A stretch of 64,000 nt of DNA from Sphingomonas citri. GTDB taxonomy: Bacteria > Pseudomonadota > Alphaproteobacteria > Sphingomonadales > Sphingomonadaceae. Where the stretch lies: positions 62,001 to 126,000 of the forward strand of contig NZ_JAHXZN010000004.1 in assembly GCF_019429485.1 (NCBI RefSeq), given 5' to 3'. The number at the start of each line of letters is the position of its first letter. Position 1 is the stretch's first letter. The position numbers and the translations under genes are program-made. Below are positions 35,165 through 43,872 of the stretch, piece after piece. Under the pieces are notes generated by a model. That model had not been told where the DNA came from and did no database searches. It worked only from the letters and a program-made list of their open reading frames with translations.

Positions 35165-35635
35165 ATGCGCGAGCTGGTGGAGCAGGTGATCGACTCGAGC
35201 GGGCGGCGCGGCGCGGTGGTGCGCGGCGCGCGGCGCGGGCGGACGGTGACGGTGAACCGGCGCGAGTCGCCGCTGGCGTGGCTCGCCGCGCGCGGGCTGG
35301 TCGACGCGCGCCAGGCCGAAGCGGGCGAGCGGCTGCGCGCCGATTACGAGTGCGCGCAGCTCGCGCCTTCGGTGACGATGCGCTGGGCGCCGCGCGTCGA
35401 CAACGGCCGCGGCGCCGCGCTCGATCCGGGCGAGGCGCAGCTCGCCGCCAAGCGCCGCTTCGACGCGGCGGTCGGCGCCGCGGGGCGCGGGCTGGCCGAC
35501 GTGCTGTGGCGCGTGGTCTGCGCGGGCGAGTCGCTGCCCGACAGCGAGCGCGCGCTCGGCTGGCCGGCGCGCAGCGGACGGCTGGTGCTGTCGCTCGCGC
35601 TCGACCGGCTGGCGGACCATTACCGCCTGCCGTGA
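35165..35635 (+). CDS. DUF6456-domain protein
   Basis: A 156-residue protein with the alphaproteobacterial DUF6456 pattern: NRRESPLAWLAARG, then AGERLRADYECAQL and LWRVVCAGESLPDSERALGW, a helical domain that resembles a DNA-binding fold but is uncharacterised. It is divergent from the LuxR-type gene (137 bp between) and 42 bp ahead of dapF. Confidence 0.82.
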   Translation: MRELVEQVIDSSGRRGAVVRGARRGRTVTVNRRESPLAWLAARGLVDARQAEAGERLRADYECAQLAPSVTMRWAPRVDNGRGAALDPGEAQLAAKRRFDAAVGAAGRGLADVLWRVVCAGESLPDSERALGWPARSGRLVLSLALDRLADHYRLP

Positions 35636-35677
35636 TCGCCCCTTGCCCCGCGCGGCGCGCGCGGACACATAGGCGCG

Positions 35678-36619
35678 ATGCGGCTGCGCTTCGTCAAATG
35701 CCACGGCTCGGGCAACGACTTCCCGCTGATCGACGCGCGCGACGCGGCGCTCGACGGCACCGACTGGGCGGGGGTGGCGTGCGCGCTCGCCGACCGCGCC
35801 GGCCCGGTCGGCGGCGACGGGCTGCTGCTGCTCACCCGCGGCGACGAACGCGCCGCCTTCGGCATGCGCATGTTCAACAGCGACGGCAGCGAGGCGGAGA
35901 CCTGCCTCAACGGGCTGCGCTGCGTGGCGCGCGCGGGCTTCGCCGCGATGGGTCTGGAGCGCGCCACGGTGCGGCTCAAGACCAGCTACGCCGAGGTGGC
36001 GCGTGCCGAGGCGCTCGCGCCGGGCGTCTACACCGTCGCGGAGACAGCGGGCCCCGCCTCGCTCGACGCCGCCGCCTGGCCGCTGCGCGACACGCCGGCG
36101 CGGATCGTCGAGGCGCGGGTGCCGCCGCTGCCGAGCGAACGCGCCTTCACCGCGGTGGCGATGCCCAACCCGCATCTGGTCACCTTCGTCGACGCGGTCG
36201 ACGAGGCCGAGCTGGTCGCGGTCGGGCAGGCGTGCGAGGCGGCGCCAGCGTGGCTGCCCAACCGCGCCAACGTCTCCTTCGTCGAGGTGCGCGGCGACGA
36301 TCGGCTGTTCGTCCGCACCTTCGAGCGCGGCGTCGGGCTGACCGACAGCTGCGGCAGCGCGATGGCGGCCTCGACCTATGCCGCGGGGCTGACCGGGCGC
36401 GTGGCGTTCGACCGCTCGCTGACGGTGTACAACCGCGGCGGGCTGGTGCGCGCGCGCGCGGGCGTGGACGCGATGGTGACGCTCCACGGCAACGCGACCT
36501 GGGAGTGGGAGGGCAGCGTCACGGTCGATCCCGCGCGCGGCGTCGCGGGCGAGCTGGTGGTGGAGCGTCACGCCGCGGACGAGATCACCGCCTGGGCACG
36601 CGTGGTCGAGGCGGCGTAG
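35678..36619 (+). CDS. dapF: Diaminopimelate epimerase-like protein
   Basis: The 313-residue protein starts like DapF (RFVKCHGSGNDFPLID) and keeps both catalytic cysteines, one in SEAETCLNGLRC and one in GVGLTDSCGSAMAAS. It would convert LL- to meso-diaminopimelate for lysine and peptidoglycan. The second site differs from the usual ACGTGACA, so this is a divergent branch; another DapF-fold racemase is possible. Length is slightly above the usual 275. Confidence 0.82.
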   Translation: MRLRFVKCHGSGNDFPLIDARDAALDGTDWAGVACALADRAGPVGGDGLLLLTRGDERAAFGMRMFNSDGSEAETCLNGLRCVARAGFAAMGLERATVRLKTSYAEVARAEALAPGVYTVAETAGPASLDAAAWPLRDTPARIVEARVPPLPSERAFTAVAMPNPHLVTFVDAVDEAELVAVGQACEAAPAWLPNRANVSFVEVRGDDRLFVRTFERGVGLTDSCGSAMAASTYAAGLTGRVAFDRSLTVYNRGGLVRARAGVDAMVTLHGNATWEWEGSVTVDPARGVAGELVVERHAADEITAWARVVEAA

Positions 36620-36677
36620 AGCCACCAGGAGCGGGTAAGAAGCGGGCGAGACGGGCGACGGCTGCCCCTCACCGGCG

Positions 36678-36770
36678 TCATCCTGAGCTTGTCTCAGGAT
36701 CCACGATCCCGCGAATCTCGCCGCCGGTGATCAAGCGGCACGGTGGATCCTGAGACGAGCTCAGGATGAC
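36678..36770. repeat. Palindromic repeat, family B
   Basis: Two inverted arms (GTCATCCTGAGCTTGTCTCA and GAGACGAGCTCAGGATGAC) with inner GGATCCAC/GTGGATCC flank a 30-bp centre. It lies between the convergent dapF and SirB1-family genes. A second copy is at 60268. Confidence 0.8.
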
Positions 36771-36805
36771 GGCAGAGGTGCGAGAGGGCGTGGACGCGAA
36801 CACCC

Positions 36806-37603
36806 TCACTCGCTGCCGAGCTGCTCCAGCAGGTCGGTCACCTTGCCGCGCAGCTCGGCGTCGCGCGTGATCTCGAGGATCGCGCCCAGGCTGCGGCGCG
36901 CGCGCTCGTGGTCGCCGTCGACCAGCTCCAGCCGGGCGCGCTCCCACCAGCCGTGCGGCTGGTCGGGCGCGAACACCGTCATCCGCTCGTACAGCTCGAG
37001 CGCGCGGCGGCCCTTGCCGGCGAGCTCGGCGCGCGCCGCCTGGTTCTGCAGCAGCCGCACCAGCACCGCGCGGTTGGGCATGGCGGCGACGTGGGTCACC
37101 GCGCGCCCCGGCCGTGCCGCCTCGAGCAGCGCCGACAGCCGCTCCGCGCCGACGCGTACGCCGCCCGCGAAGGGGTCGACGATCACCGGCTCGCTCTCGG
37201 CCTCGATCAGCACCAGCACGTGGCCGGGCACGTCGAGCACGTCGGCGCTCCAGCCGAGCCGCCGCGCCGCGGCGACGTAGAGGATGGACAGGCTCACCGG
37301 CAGCCCGCGGCGGCGCTCCAGCACCTGGAGCAGGTCGGCGTTCGCAGGGTCGTCGTAGCTGGTGGAATCGCCGAGGAACCCGAACTCGCCCGCGAACACC
37401 TCGGCGAGCGCGTCGGCGCGCTCGAGCGAGGTCTCGGCGTCGGCGCCGGTGACGTCGAGCCGGGTCGCGATCGCCTCCAGCAGATCCTGCGCGGGCGTGG
37501 GGTCGGCGTCGGGGTGGTCGAGCAGGGCGAGCAGCAGCGCGGCCTCGTCGAGCACGATATCGTCCTCGTCGATCAGGCCGAGGCGAAGGAGGTCGTCGGT
37601 CAT
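36806..37603 (-). CDS. SirB1-family transglutaminase-like/TPR protein
   Basis: A 265-residue protein. Residues about 50-175 are a transglutaminase-like SirB1 domain (NADLLQVLERRRGLPVSLSI, then DVPGHVLVLIE) and the rest holds TPR-like helices. The Cys of the classic triad is not obvious, so it may not be catalytic. ATG 37603 (MTDDLLRLG) gives the family N-terminus. The function in bacteria is unknown. Confidence 0.85.
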   Translation of the reverse strand: MTDDLLRLGLIDEDDIVLDEAALLLALLDHPDADPTPAQDLLEAIATRLDVTGADAETSLERADALAEVFAGEFGFLGDSTSYDDPANADLLQVLERRRGLPVSLSILYVAAARRLGWSADVLDVPGHVLVLIEAESEPVIVDPFAGGVRVGAERLSALLEAARPGRAVTHVAAMPNRAVLVRLLQNQAARAELAGKGRRALELYERMTVFAPDQPHGWWERARLELVDGDHERARRSLGAILEITRDAELRGKVTDLLEQLGSE

Positions 37604-37655
37604 ATCGGCTGAGATGGGGGCGCGGGGCGCGACATGCGAGGGGGGCACATCCGCG

Positions 37656-37680
37656 GATCCTCCCCGTGCCGGGGAGGATC
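37656..37680 (-). terminator. Perfect hairpin downstream of gloB
   Basis: Two 11-base arms (GATCCTCCCCG and CGGGGAGGATC) around a TGC loop, just past the gloB stop. The arms match the ends of the family A repeats, so this looks like a collapsed copy now serving as a terminator. Confidence 0.6.
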
Positions 37681-37691
37681 TGGTCAGCACC

Positions 37692-38411
37692 TCAGAACGA
37701 ATCCTTCGCCGCGCGCCACCGCGCGAAGGTCGCCGCGTCCGGCGCGCGCAGGAAAGGGTTGGTCGCGCGTTCGGCGGCGATCGTGGTCGGCACCGTCGCC
37801 TCGCCCGCGCCCCGGGCGCGGTCCACCTCGGCCATGCGCGCCACCAGCGCCGCGTTGTCCGGCTCGACGGTCAGCGCGAAGCGACCGTTGCTCTGCGTGT
37901 ACTCGTGGCCGCAATAGACCGCGGTCGAGTCGGGCAGCGCGGCGAGGCGACGCATGTTGGCGTACATCTGCGACGCGTCGCCCTCGAACAACCGCCCACA
38001 GCCGAGCGCGAACAGCGTGTCGCCGGTGAAGATCACCCCGTCGTCGGCGAGATGAAACGCGATATGCCCTGCGGTATGGCCCGGCACCTCCAGCACGGTG
38101 GCGCGATGCTGGCCGAGCGTGAGCGAGTCGCCCTCGCGCACGCCGCGGTCGAGCGGGTCGATCTTGGCGCGCTCCGCCTCGGGGCCGGTGACCGTCGCGC
38201 CGGTCGCGGCCTTCACCGCCGCGACGCCGCCGGTGTGATCGGGATGCCAATGCGTGATCCACGCCTGCCCGATCGTCCAGCCGCGCGCCTGGGCGGCGTC
38301 GAGCACGGGCGCGGCCTCGCCGGGATCGACCACCGCGACCGCGCCGTCCTCGGCGCGCACCAGCCAGCTGTAATTGTCCTTGAGTACCGGCACGCGGACG
38401 ATCTCGAGCAT
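37692..38411 (-). CDS. gloB: Hydroxyacylglutathione hydrolase (glyoxalase II)
   Basis: A 239-residue metallo-beta-lactamase-fold enzyme with all metal motifs: THWHPDH (residues 53-59), VPGHTAGH, FTGDTLFALGCGR and YCGHEYT, and the C-terminal glyoxalase II helices (ERATNPFLRA). It hydrolyses S-lactoylglutathione to lactate. Its ATG overlaps the gloA stop by one base (TGATG), so the two steps of methylglyoxal removal are made from one message. Confidence 0.94.
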   Translation of the reverse strand: MLEIVRVPVLKDNYSWLVRAEDGAVAVVDPGEAAPVLDAAQARGWTIGQAWITHWHPDHTGGVAAVKAATGATVTGPEAERAKIDPLDRGVREGDSLTLGQHRATVLEVPGHTAGHIAFHLADDGVIFTGDTLFALGCGRLFEGDASQMYANMRRLAALPDSTAVYCGHEYTQSNGRFALTVEPDNAALVARMAEVDRARGAGEATVPTTIAAERATNPFLRAPDAATFARWRAAKDSF

Positions 38412-38863
38412 CACCACGTCCCCGTGTTGGGCATCGACGCCCAGGGCTCGGCCGGGGCGAGCGGCGCGCGCGCCTGGAGCAGCTCGATCGAGATGCCGTC
38501 GGGGGTCTTCACGAAGGCCATATGGCCGTCGCGAGGCGGGCGGTTGATCGTCACCCCGGCGTCGGCGAGCCGCTGGCAGGTCGCGTAGATATCGTCGACC
38601 CGGTAGGCGAGATGCCCGAAGTTGCGGCCACCGGTGTAGACCTCGGCGGCGCTGCCGTCCGCGGGCGGCCAATTGTAGGTCAGCTCGACCTCTACGCGGC
38701 GGTCGCCGATCGCTTTATCCGCCTCGGCGGCGAGGAAGATGAGCGTGAACCGCGCCGCTTCATTGTCGATCCGGCGCACCTCTTCGAGGCCGAGCAGCGC
38801 GAAGAAGGCGATCGTGGCGTCGGGGTCGCTGACGCGGATCATGGTGTGGAGATATTGGGTCAT
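38411..38863 (-). CDS. gloA: Lactoylglutathione lyase (glyoxalase I)
   Basis: A 150-residue VOC-fold protein with ligand segments QYLHTMIRV, VELTYNW, FGHLAYRV and ISIELLQ, as in glyoxalase I. It joins methylglyoxal hemithioacetal into S-lactoylglutathione. ATG 38863 follows an AGG ribosome site. Coupling to gloB is direct. Confidence 0.93.
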   Translation of the reverse strand: MTQYLHTMIRVSDPDATIAFFALLGLEEVRRIDNEAARFTLIFLAAEADKAIGDRRVEVELTYNWPPADGSAAEVYTGGRNFGHLAYRVDDIYATCQRLADAGVTINRPPRDGHMAFVKTPDGISIELLQARAPLAPAEPWASMPNTGTW

Positions 38864-39028
38864 TCTACCTTCCGTTGTGGTGAGGGCAGCGGTTCGTCGA
38901 GTGGCGAAAACACGTAGACCGAAGGAACGCTGCAACGTCCCAGCTCAACAACCACCCCGGCGTGCGCCGGGGTGGCGAGAAACGAACGACAGGTTCGAGG
39001 CTGTGTACGCCCGCGACAATCGCTCGCG

Positions 39029-39763
39029 TTATTTCCCGCCGAACTGCGTCAGCGCCTGCGCCGCCGACTGCCCCGCGGGCGAGTCGGGCGCGAGCCGCGC
39101 CGCTTCCTGCCACGCCGCCTTGGCGCGATCGGCGTCACCGCCCGCCGCGGCGATGTTGCCCGCCTCGAGCTGGACCGAGGCGTCGTCGGCGGAACGGCGC
39201 AGCGCCTGCGCGATGTCGGCGCGCGCGCGGCCGAGATCGCCGCCGCGCCGCGCCAAGGTGGCGGAGAGCAGCCACGCCAGCGGGTCGTCGCCCGCGGTCG
39301 CCAGCGCCTGGTCGAGGTCGGTGCGCGCGCCGGCGGCATCGCCCAGCGCGACCAGCGCGCGGGCGCGGTCGAGATGCGCCTCGCCGCGCTGCAGCTCGAC
39401 CAGCGTTCCGGCCGCCAGCGCCGCGTCGAGCGCGCCGCGCGCCTTGGCGGCGTCGCCAGCGGCTAGCCAGGCGTTGCCCGCCTGCGCCCAATAATCCGCC
39501 GCGTGCGAGTCGTGCGCCAGCTCGGCGCCGCGCGCGGCCTCGGCGAAGGCCGCGCCCGCCTCGGCGTAGCGGTCCTGCGCCGCCAGCGCGAGCGCGAGGC
39601 ACGCGCGCAGCCCCGCGCCGCCGCGCCGTGCGCGCGCCTCCGCGGCGGCGGGGTCGCTCCGCGTCTGGGCGACGCAGCCCGCCGCTGGGTCGCTGCCGAC
39701 CACGCCCGGCGGCGTCGCGGCCTGGGCAGCGGCGGTGAGCAGCAGCGGGGCGAGCGGGATCAT
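39029..39763 (-). CDS. Periplasmic TPR protein
   Basis: The 244-residue product has a signal peptide (MIPLAPLLLTAAAQA) and at least four TPR-like helical pairs (for example YAEAGAAFAEAARGAELAHD and DAAGARTDLDQALATAGDDP). It is probably a periplasmic or outer-membrane scaffold. Its start overlaps the end of the hydrolase gene by four bases. Confidence 0.85.
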   Translation of the reverse strand: MIPLAPLLLTAAAQAATPPGVVGSDPAAGCVAQTRSDPAAAEARARRGGAGLRACLALALAAQDRYAEAGAAFAEAARGAELAHDSHAADYWAQAGNAWLAAGDAAKARGALDAALAAGTLVELQRGEAHLDRARALVALGDAAGARTDLDQALATAGDDPLAWLLSATLARRGGDLGRARADIAQALRRSADDASVQLEAGNIAAAGGDADRAKAAWQEAARLAPDSPAGQSAAQALTQFGGK

Positions 39764-40485
39764 GGCACCACATCCTCCACCGCGCGGATCAGCAGCGCGA
39801 GATCGTCCTCGCGCGACAGGCGGTGGTCGCCGTCCTTGACCAGCCAGGTCTGAACGTGCGGCGAACGGATCAGCTCGGCGAGCCGTGCCGAGCGATGCCA
39901 CGGCACGTCGGGATCGGCCTGGCCGTGCAGCAGCCGCACCGGTCCGTCGAACGCGATCGGTCCCGACATCAGGCGATTGGCCTCGCCCGACTGCCAGAAG
40001 CGGCGCGTGTAGACGGTCGGCGCCGGACCATAAGGGTTGGCGCGCTCGAGCCGGCCGTGCTCGAGCAGGTACATCTTCTCGTCCTGCGAGAAGCCCCAGT
40101 CGGTGAAGTCGGGTGCGGCGGCGATGCCGACCAAGGCGGCGACGCGCGCGGGGCGCGCCAGCGCGGCGAGCAGCATCACCCAGCCGCCCATCGACGAGCC
40201 GACCAGCACCACCGGCCCGTCGACATGGTCGATCATCGCCAGCGCGTCATCGCGCCAGTCGGTGAGCGACTGATCCTCGAACTTGCCCTCGGAGGCGCCG
40301 CAGCCGCCGTAATCGAAGCGCAGGAAGCCCTGGCCGCGTGCCTTGGCCCATTGCTCGAGCGCGAGCGCCTTGGTGCCGCTCATGTCGGAGGCGTAGCCGG
40401 GCAGGAAGATCACCGTCGGCGCGGTACCGGCGTGATGGTGATAGGCGAGGCGCGGTCGCTTCGGCGCGGTGGTGACGATGCTCAT
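39760..40485 (-). CDS. Alpha/beta hydrolase
   Basis: A 241-residue serine hydrolase with nucleophile in VGSSMGGW (S near residue 97), acid in LLHGQADPDVPW and His in KDGDHRLSR. The FDYGGCGASEGKFEDQSLTD segment resembles the ABHD10-type thioesterase group. It could act on acyl-thioesters or esters. It forms an operon with the TPR protein. Confidence 0.88.
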   Translation of the reverse strand: MSIVTTAPKRPRLAYHHHAGTAPTVIFLPGYASDMSGTKALALEQWAKARGQGFLRFDYGGCGASEGKFEDQSLTDWRDDALAMIDHVDGPVVLVGSSMGGWVMLLAALARPARVAALVGIAAAPDFTDWGFSQDEKMYLLEHGRLERANPYGPAPTVYTRRFWQSGEANRLMSGPIAFDGPVRLLHGQADPDVPWHRSARLAELIRSPHVQTWLVKDGDHRLSREDDLALLIRAVEDVVP

Positions 40486-40819
40486 GTGCGGGGGCTTAGA
40501 CGCGGCGCCGCGCTTTGCGAAGGCGGGGGGAGTTGAGTCGCGTGCGGGTGGGCGGCAGGACTGCCTTCCTCTCCGTCACATGGCTTCGTTCCAACGCTCT
40601 TCTCCGTCATTCCCGCGAAGGCGGGAATCCATACACGCTGACGTCGCGCTTGATCGACAGGTCTGCGCGTCTGGATCCCCGCCTCCGCGGGGATGACCAT
40701 TGAAAGGCGGAGATGACGAGGAAGGCGCGGGGGGAAGGCGCGGGAGGGCGTCTGCTTAAGCGGCATTGCACCTCACCGCCTTTCGCCGCACTACCCGCGA
40801 GCGACGCCCCTGCGCCCCC
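40486..40819. other. Intergenic stretch
   Basis: A 334-bp gap between two minus-strand genes. The middle (40607-40696) is a family C palindrome; the rest shows no gene or site I can name. Confidence 0.6.
40607..40696. repeat. Palindromic repeat, family C
   Basis: Arms GTCATTCCCGCGAAGGCGGG and CCCCGCCTCCGCGGGGATGAC-type ends lie about 50 bp apart in inverted order. Repeats of this GTCATTCCCGC pattern are widespread in proteobacterial intergenic DNA. Confidence 0.75.
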
Positions 40820-42112
40820 TCACTCCCCGACCCGCAGCCGCGCCAGCTCGCGCTCGGGTGCGTCGGCGGAGGCGGCGAAGAACTGGCGCAGCAGCGCGCG
40901 CTCGTCGGCGGTGAGGTGCGGGTTCCAGGCGTCGAGAATCAGGATCGCGCGCGGCCGGTCGGAGCGGTTCCACGCCTCGTGCTCGATCGTGTCGTCGAAC
41001 GCCCAGGCGCGGCCTTCCTCCCACTGGCGCGTCTCGCCGCCGACGCGGAAGCCGCAGTCGGGCGGCACCACCAGCGGCAGGTGGACGATCGCGCGCGCGT
41101 TGCTCACCCCCGTGTGCGCGGGCAGATGCGCGCCCGGCGCGAGGATAGAGAAGAACACCGTCGGCGTCCGCCCCGGCAGATCGGAGAGCGGCAGCGCCTC
41201 CACCGCGGCGGCGGTGCGCGGCACGCGCGCGCAGACCGCGTCGTCGCGCCGGCCGTCGCGCCACAGATGCAGCGCGCCCCAGGCGAGCGAGCCGTCGAGC
41301 GCGGACCATTTGTTGCGCGGTGTCCCCGGCTTCATCGCGACATAGGGGCGCAGCGCGTCGGCATCCTCGGCCAGCACGCGCAGCAGCTCGCCGCGGATCG
41401 TCGCGGTCTCGGCCTCGAGCCGGTCGAACCACGGGAACAGCTCGCGCGCGAAGAACTCGTCGGCGGGCAGGAAAGGGACGTGCAGCCCGGCGCAATGGTT
41501 GGCGTAGATCTGGCGCCGCCCCAGCGCATGGTCGACGCAGGCGTCGATGCGCCGTCGCGCGGCCGGTGCGAGCGCAGCGCGGGCCGGCGCCAGCGCGGCG
41601 TCGATCGCGGCCGCGAAGCCGGCGCGCTGGGTCGCGACATAGTCGCGCGCGTGCTCGAGCATCGCCTCGATCGCGGGGGAGCGCTCGTCGAGCAGCGCCG
41701 CCATCGTCAGCACGTTGCCCCAGCGCTCCGCCGCCTCGCCCCGCTCGCCCGCGCGCTCGTGCCACTCGGCCAGCCTCACGAGCGCCATGAAGTGGCGCTG
41801 GTCGATCGCCAGCGCGCCCTCCAGCGCGGCGCGCTCGGCGGCGGCGTCGTCGCGCGAGCGATGCGCGCGCGCCAGGTTCATCCACAGTTCCGGCGCGGCC
41901 GGATCGGCGGCGATCGCGCGCGTGAACCAGTCCGCCGCTGCCGCGTAGGCACCGCGCGCGAGCGAGTCGACGCCGATCGCGTTGAGCGCCAGCGGATGCT
42001 CGGCCCCGCTCGCCACCGCGGCGTGGAACAGCCGCACCGCCTCGTCGCGGCGGCCGGCGTCACGCGCCGCGAGCGCGGCGGCGAGATGCTTCTGGGATCG
42101 GGCCGAGTTCAT
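40820..42112 (-). CDS. Aspartyl/asparaginyl beta-hydroxylase with N-terminal TPR
   Basis: The 430-residue protein has TPR-like helices (residues about 5-130) and a C-terminal Fe(II)/2-oxoglutarate beta-hydroxylase domain. Iron-ligand histidines are likely in LPAHTGVSNAR and TIEHEAWNRSD, with 2-oxoglutarate held by the nearby Arg (RAILILDAWNP). Bacterial members hydroxylate Asp/Asn residues or lipid tails. It is divergent from a sulfotransferase-like gene. Confidence 0.9.
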   Translation of the reverse strand: MNSARSQKHLAAALAARDAGRRDEAVRLFHAAVASGAEHPLALNAIGVDSLARGAYAAAADWFTRAIAADPAAPELWMNLARAHRSRDDAAAERAALEGALAIDQRHFMALVRLAEWHERAGERGEAAERWGNVLTMAALLDERSPAIEAMLEHARDYVATQRAGFAAAIDAALAPARAALAPAARRRIDACVDHALGRRQIYANHCAGLHVPFLPADEFFARELFPWFDRLEAETATIRGELLRVLAEDADALRPYVAMKPGTPRNKWSALDGSLAWGALHLWRDGRRDDAVCARVPRTAAAVEALPLSDLPGRTPTVFFSILAPGAHLPAHTGVSNARAIVHLPLVVPPDCGFRVGGETRQWEEGRAWAFDDTIEHEAWNRSDRPRAILILDAWNPHLTADERALLRQFFAASADAPERELARLRVGE

Positions 42113-42176
42113 AACATGGATGATAACCGATCGCGCGGACTGGACAATCGCGCGCGTGCCGGCGCACAGCGCGGCG

Positions 42177-43202
42177 ATGGCGGCGGCTCCTCTCCCCCTG
42201 CTCGACGCGACCTGGCTGGCGCACCGCTACGATCCGGGTCACGATGCCTTCCACTTCCGGCGCGTGCCGCGCGAGACGCACCGCGCCGCCACCTTCCTCA
42301 CCGACGAGTATCTGCCGCAGGACGGCGTGGCGCCGCTGGTGGTGCGCCGCGCCGACGCGCGCGCCGCCGCGCCCGCGCCCGCGCCGCTGCACTGGATCTT
42401 CCACTCCGCCTTCTGCTGCTCGACGCTGCTGGCGCGCGCGGTCGATCGACCCGGCGCGGCGATGGGACTCAAAGAGCCGGTGGTGCTCAACGACCTGATC
42501 GGCTGGCGCCGCCGCGGCGAGCCCGGTCCCGATCTCGCCGCGGTGCTCGACGACACGCTCGCGCTGCTGGCCCGCCCGTTCGCACCGAGCGAGGCGGTAG
42601 TCGTCAAGCCCTCGACTATCGCCAACGGCTTCGCCCCCGCGCTGCTGACGCTGCGGCCCGACAGCGCCGCGCTGCTGCTCCACGCGCCGCTGCCAACCTA
42701 TCTCGGCTCGGTGGCGAAGAAGGAGCTGGAGGGGCGGCTCTGGGTGCGCACCCTGCTCGCGGGCATGCTCGACGACGGGCTGGCGCGCTTCGGCCATGAC
42801 GCGCGCGGGTTGTTCGCGCTGACCGACCTGCAGGTCGCCGCGCTCGGCTGGCTCGGCCAGCACGCGCTTTTCGCCGAGCTGGTCGAGCGCTTCGGCGCGG
42901 CACGGGTGCGCACGCTCGACAGCGCGACGCTGATGGCGCGCCCGCGCGAGGCGCTGGCCGCGCTGGCGGCGCTCTACCGGCTGCGCCTCGACGATGCCGC
43001 GCTCGACACTATCGTCGCGGGGCCGGCGTTCACGCGCCACTCGAAGTTCGGCAACGCCTTCGACGCGACCGCGCGCGCCGCCGAGCATCGCGACGCCGCG
43101 GCGCTGCATGCGCCGGAGATCGAGCTGGTGGTGCGCTGGGCCGAGCAGGTCGCGGCGACCTTCGGCATCGCGCTGACGCCGCCGGCACCGCTGCTCGGCT
43201 AG
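42177..43202 (+). CDS. Sulfotransferase-like P-loop protein
   Basis: The 341-residue protein has a sulfotransferase-like 5' phosphosulfate loop (WIFHSAFCCSTLLARAV, residues about 76-92) and the following LKEPVVLNDL segment, but the usual PxSGTT motif is altered. The activity is therefore uncertain. I chose ATG 42177; ATG 42120 is an alternative. It is divergent from the beta-hydroxylase gene. Confidence 0.7.
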   Translation: MAAAPLPLLDATWLAHRYDPGHDAFHFRRVPRETHRAATFLTDEYLPQDGVAPLVVRRADARAAAPAPAPLHWIFHSAFCCSTLLARAVDRPGAAMGLKEPVVLNDLIGWRRRGEPGPDLAAVLDDTLALLARPFAPSEAVVVKPSTIANGFAPALLTLRPDSAALLLHAPLPTYLGSVAKKELEGRLWVRTLLAGMLDDGLARFGHDARGLFALTDLQVAALGWLGQHALFAELVERFGAARVRTLDSATLMARPREALAALAALYRLRLDDAALDTIVAGPAFTRHSKFGNAFDATARAAEHRDAAALHAPEIELVVRWAEQVAATFGIALTPPAPLLG

Positions 43203-43215
43203 GTGCCGCGCGCGC

Positions 43216-43470
43216 TCACTGCAGGTCGCCGGGCATCCGGCCGCCCATACGGCTCTGATTGATCGAGCGCAGTTCGTCACGATCGCGCTGCCACTCGGCC
43301 TTCGTCTTGCACACGCGCTCGCTGTCGACCAGCGAGCCGGTCTTGGTGAAGCGCTTGCAGATCACCTTGTCGGCCGCATCCACCGCTTTCTCCGGGGCGT
43401 CCTTGGTCTTGGCCTGGGCCGCGGGAGAGGCGACGGCGAGCAGGAGGGCGAGGGCGGTGAACCGGTGCAT
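43216..43470 (-). CDS. Small secreted two-cysteine protein
   Basis: An 84-residue protein with a signal peptide (MHRFTALALLLAVASPAAQA) and a core KVICKRFTKTGSLVDS, RVCKTKAEWQRDRD with two cysteines that may bridge. It is a close paralog of the next gene upstream. The family seems common in sphingomonads but has no known function. Confidence 0.82.
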   Translation of the reverse strand: MHRFTALALLLAVASPAAQAKTKDAPEKAVDAADKVICKRFTKTGSLVDSERVCKTKAEWQRDRDELRSINQSRMGGRMPGDLQ

Positions 43471-43552
43471 GATCGGGCCTTGTTCGTCGGAGGCGATGCG
43501 TTGAGGCTAGGCCGCGCCGGCTGGGCCTGTCAAACCACCTCGCGCGGCACGT

Positions 43553-43816
43553 TCAACAGCCATTGAGTGTCGGCTGACCGCAGGCGCCCGAGGCGGCGGA
43601 ATTGCGCAGATTGTCGCGATCACGCTGCCACTCGCCCTTCGTCTTGCACACGCGCACGCTGTCGACGAGCGAACCCGTCTTGGTGAAGCGCTTGCAGATC
43701 ACCTTGTCCGAACGGTCCGCCGCCTTCTCGGCGGCGTCGCGCGGCCTGGCGTGCTCGCCCGCGACCGGCCCGGCAACGGCGGCCAGGGTGAGGGCGAGCG
43801 CGGCGATGCTGTGCAT
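43553..43816 (-). CDS. Small secreted protein, paralog of the neighbour
   Basis: An 87-residue secreted protein with nearly the same core as its neighbour (KVICKRFTKTGSLVDS, RVCKTKGEWQRDRD) and a different tail with two more cysteines (GACGQPTLNGC). The pair probably arose by tandem duplication; the tails have since diverged. Confidence 0.82.
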   Translation of the reverse strand: MHSIAALALTLAAVAGPVAGEHARPRDAAEKAADRSDKVICKRFTKTGSLVDSVRVCKTKGEWQRDRDNLRNSAASGACGQPTLNGC

Positions 43817-43872
43817 GGGGGAGCCCCTGTCGTATGCGGCTGAGCTACGAGGCTAAGACGGAGCGCCGAGCC

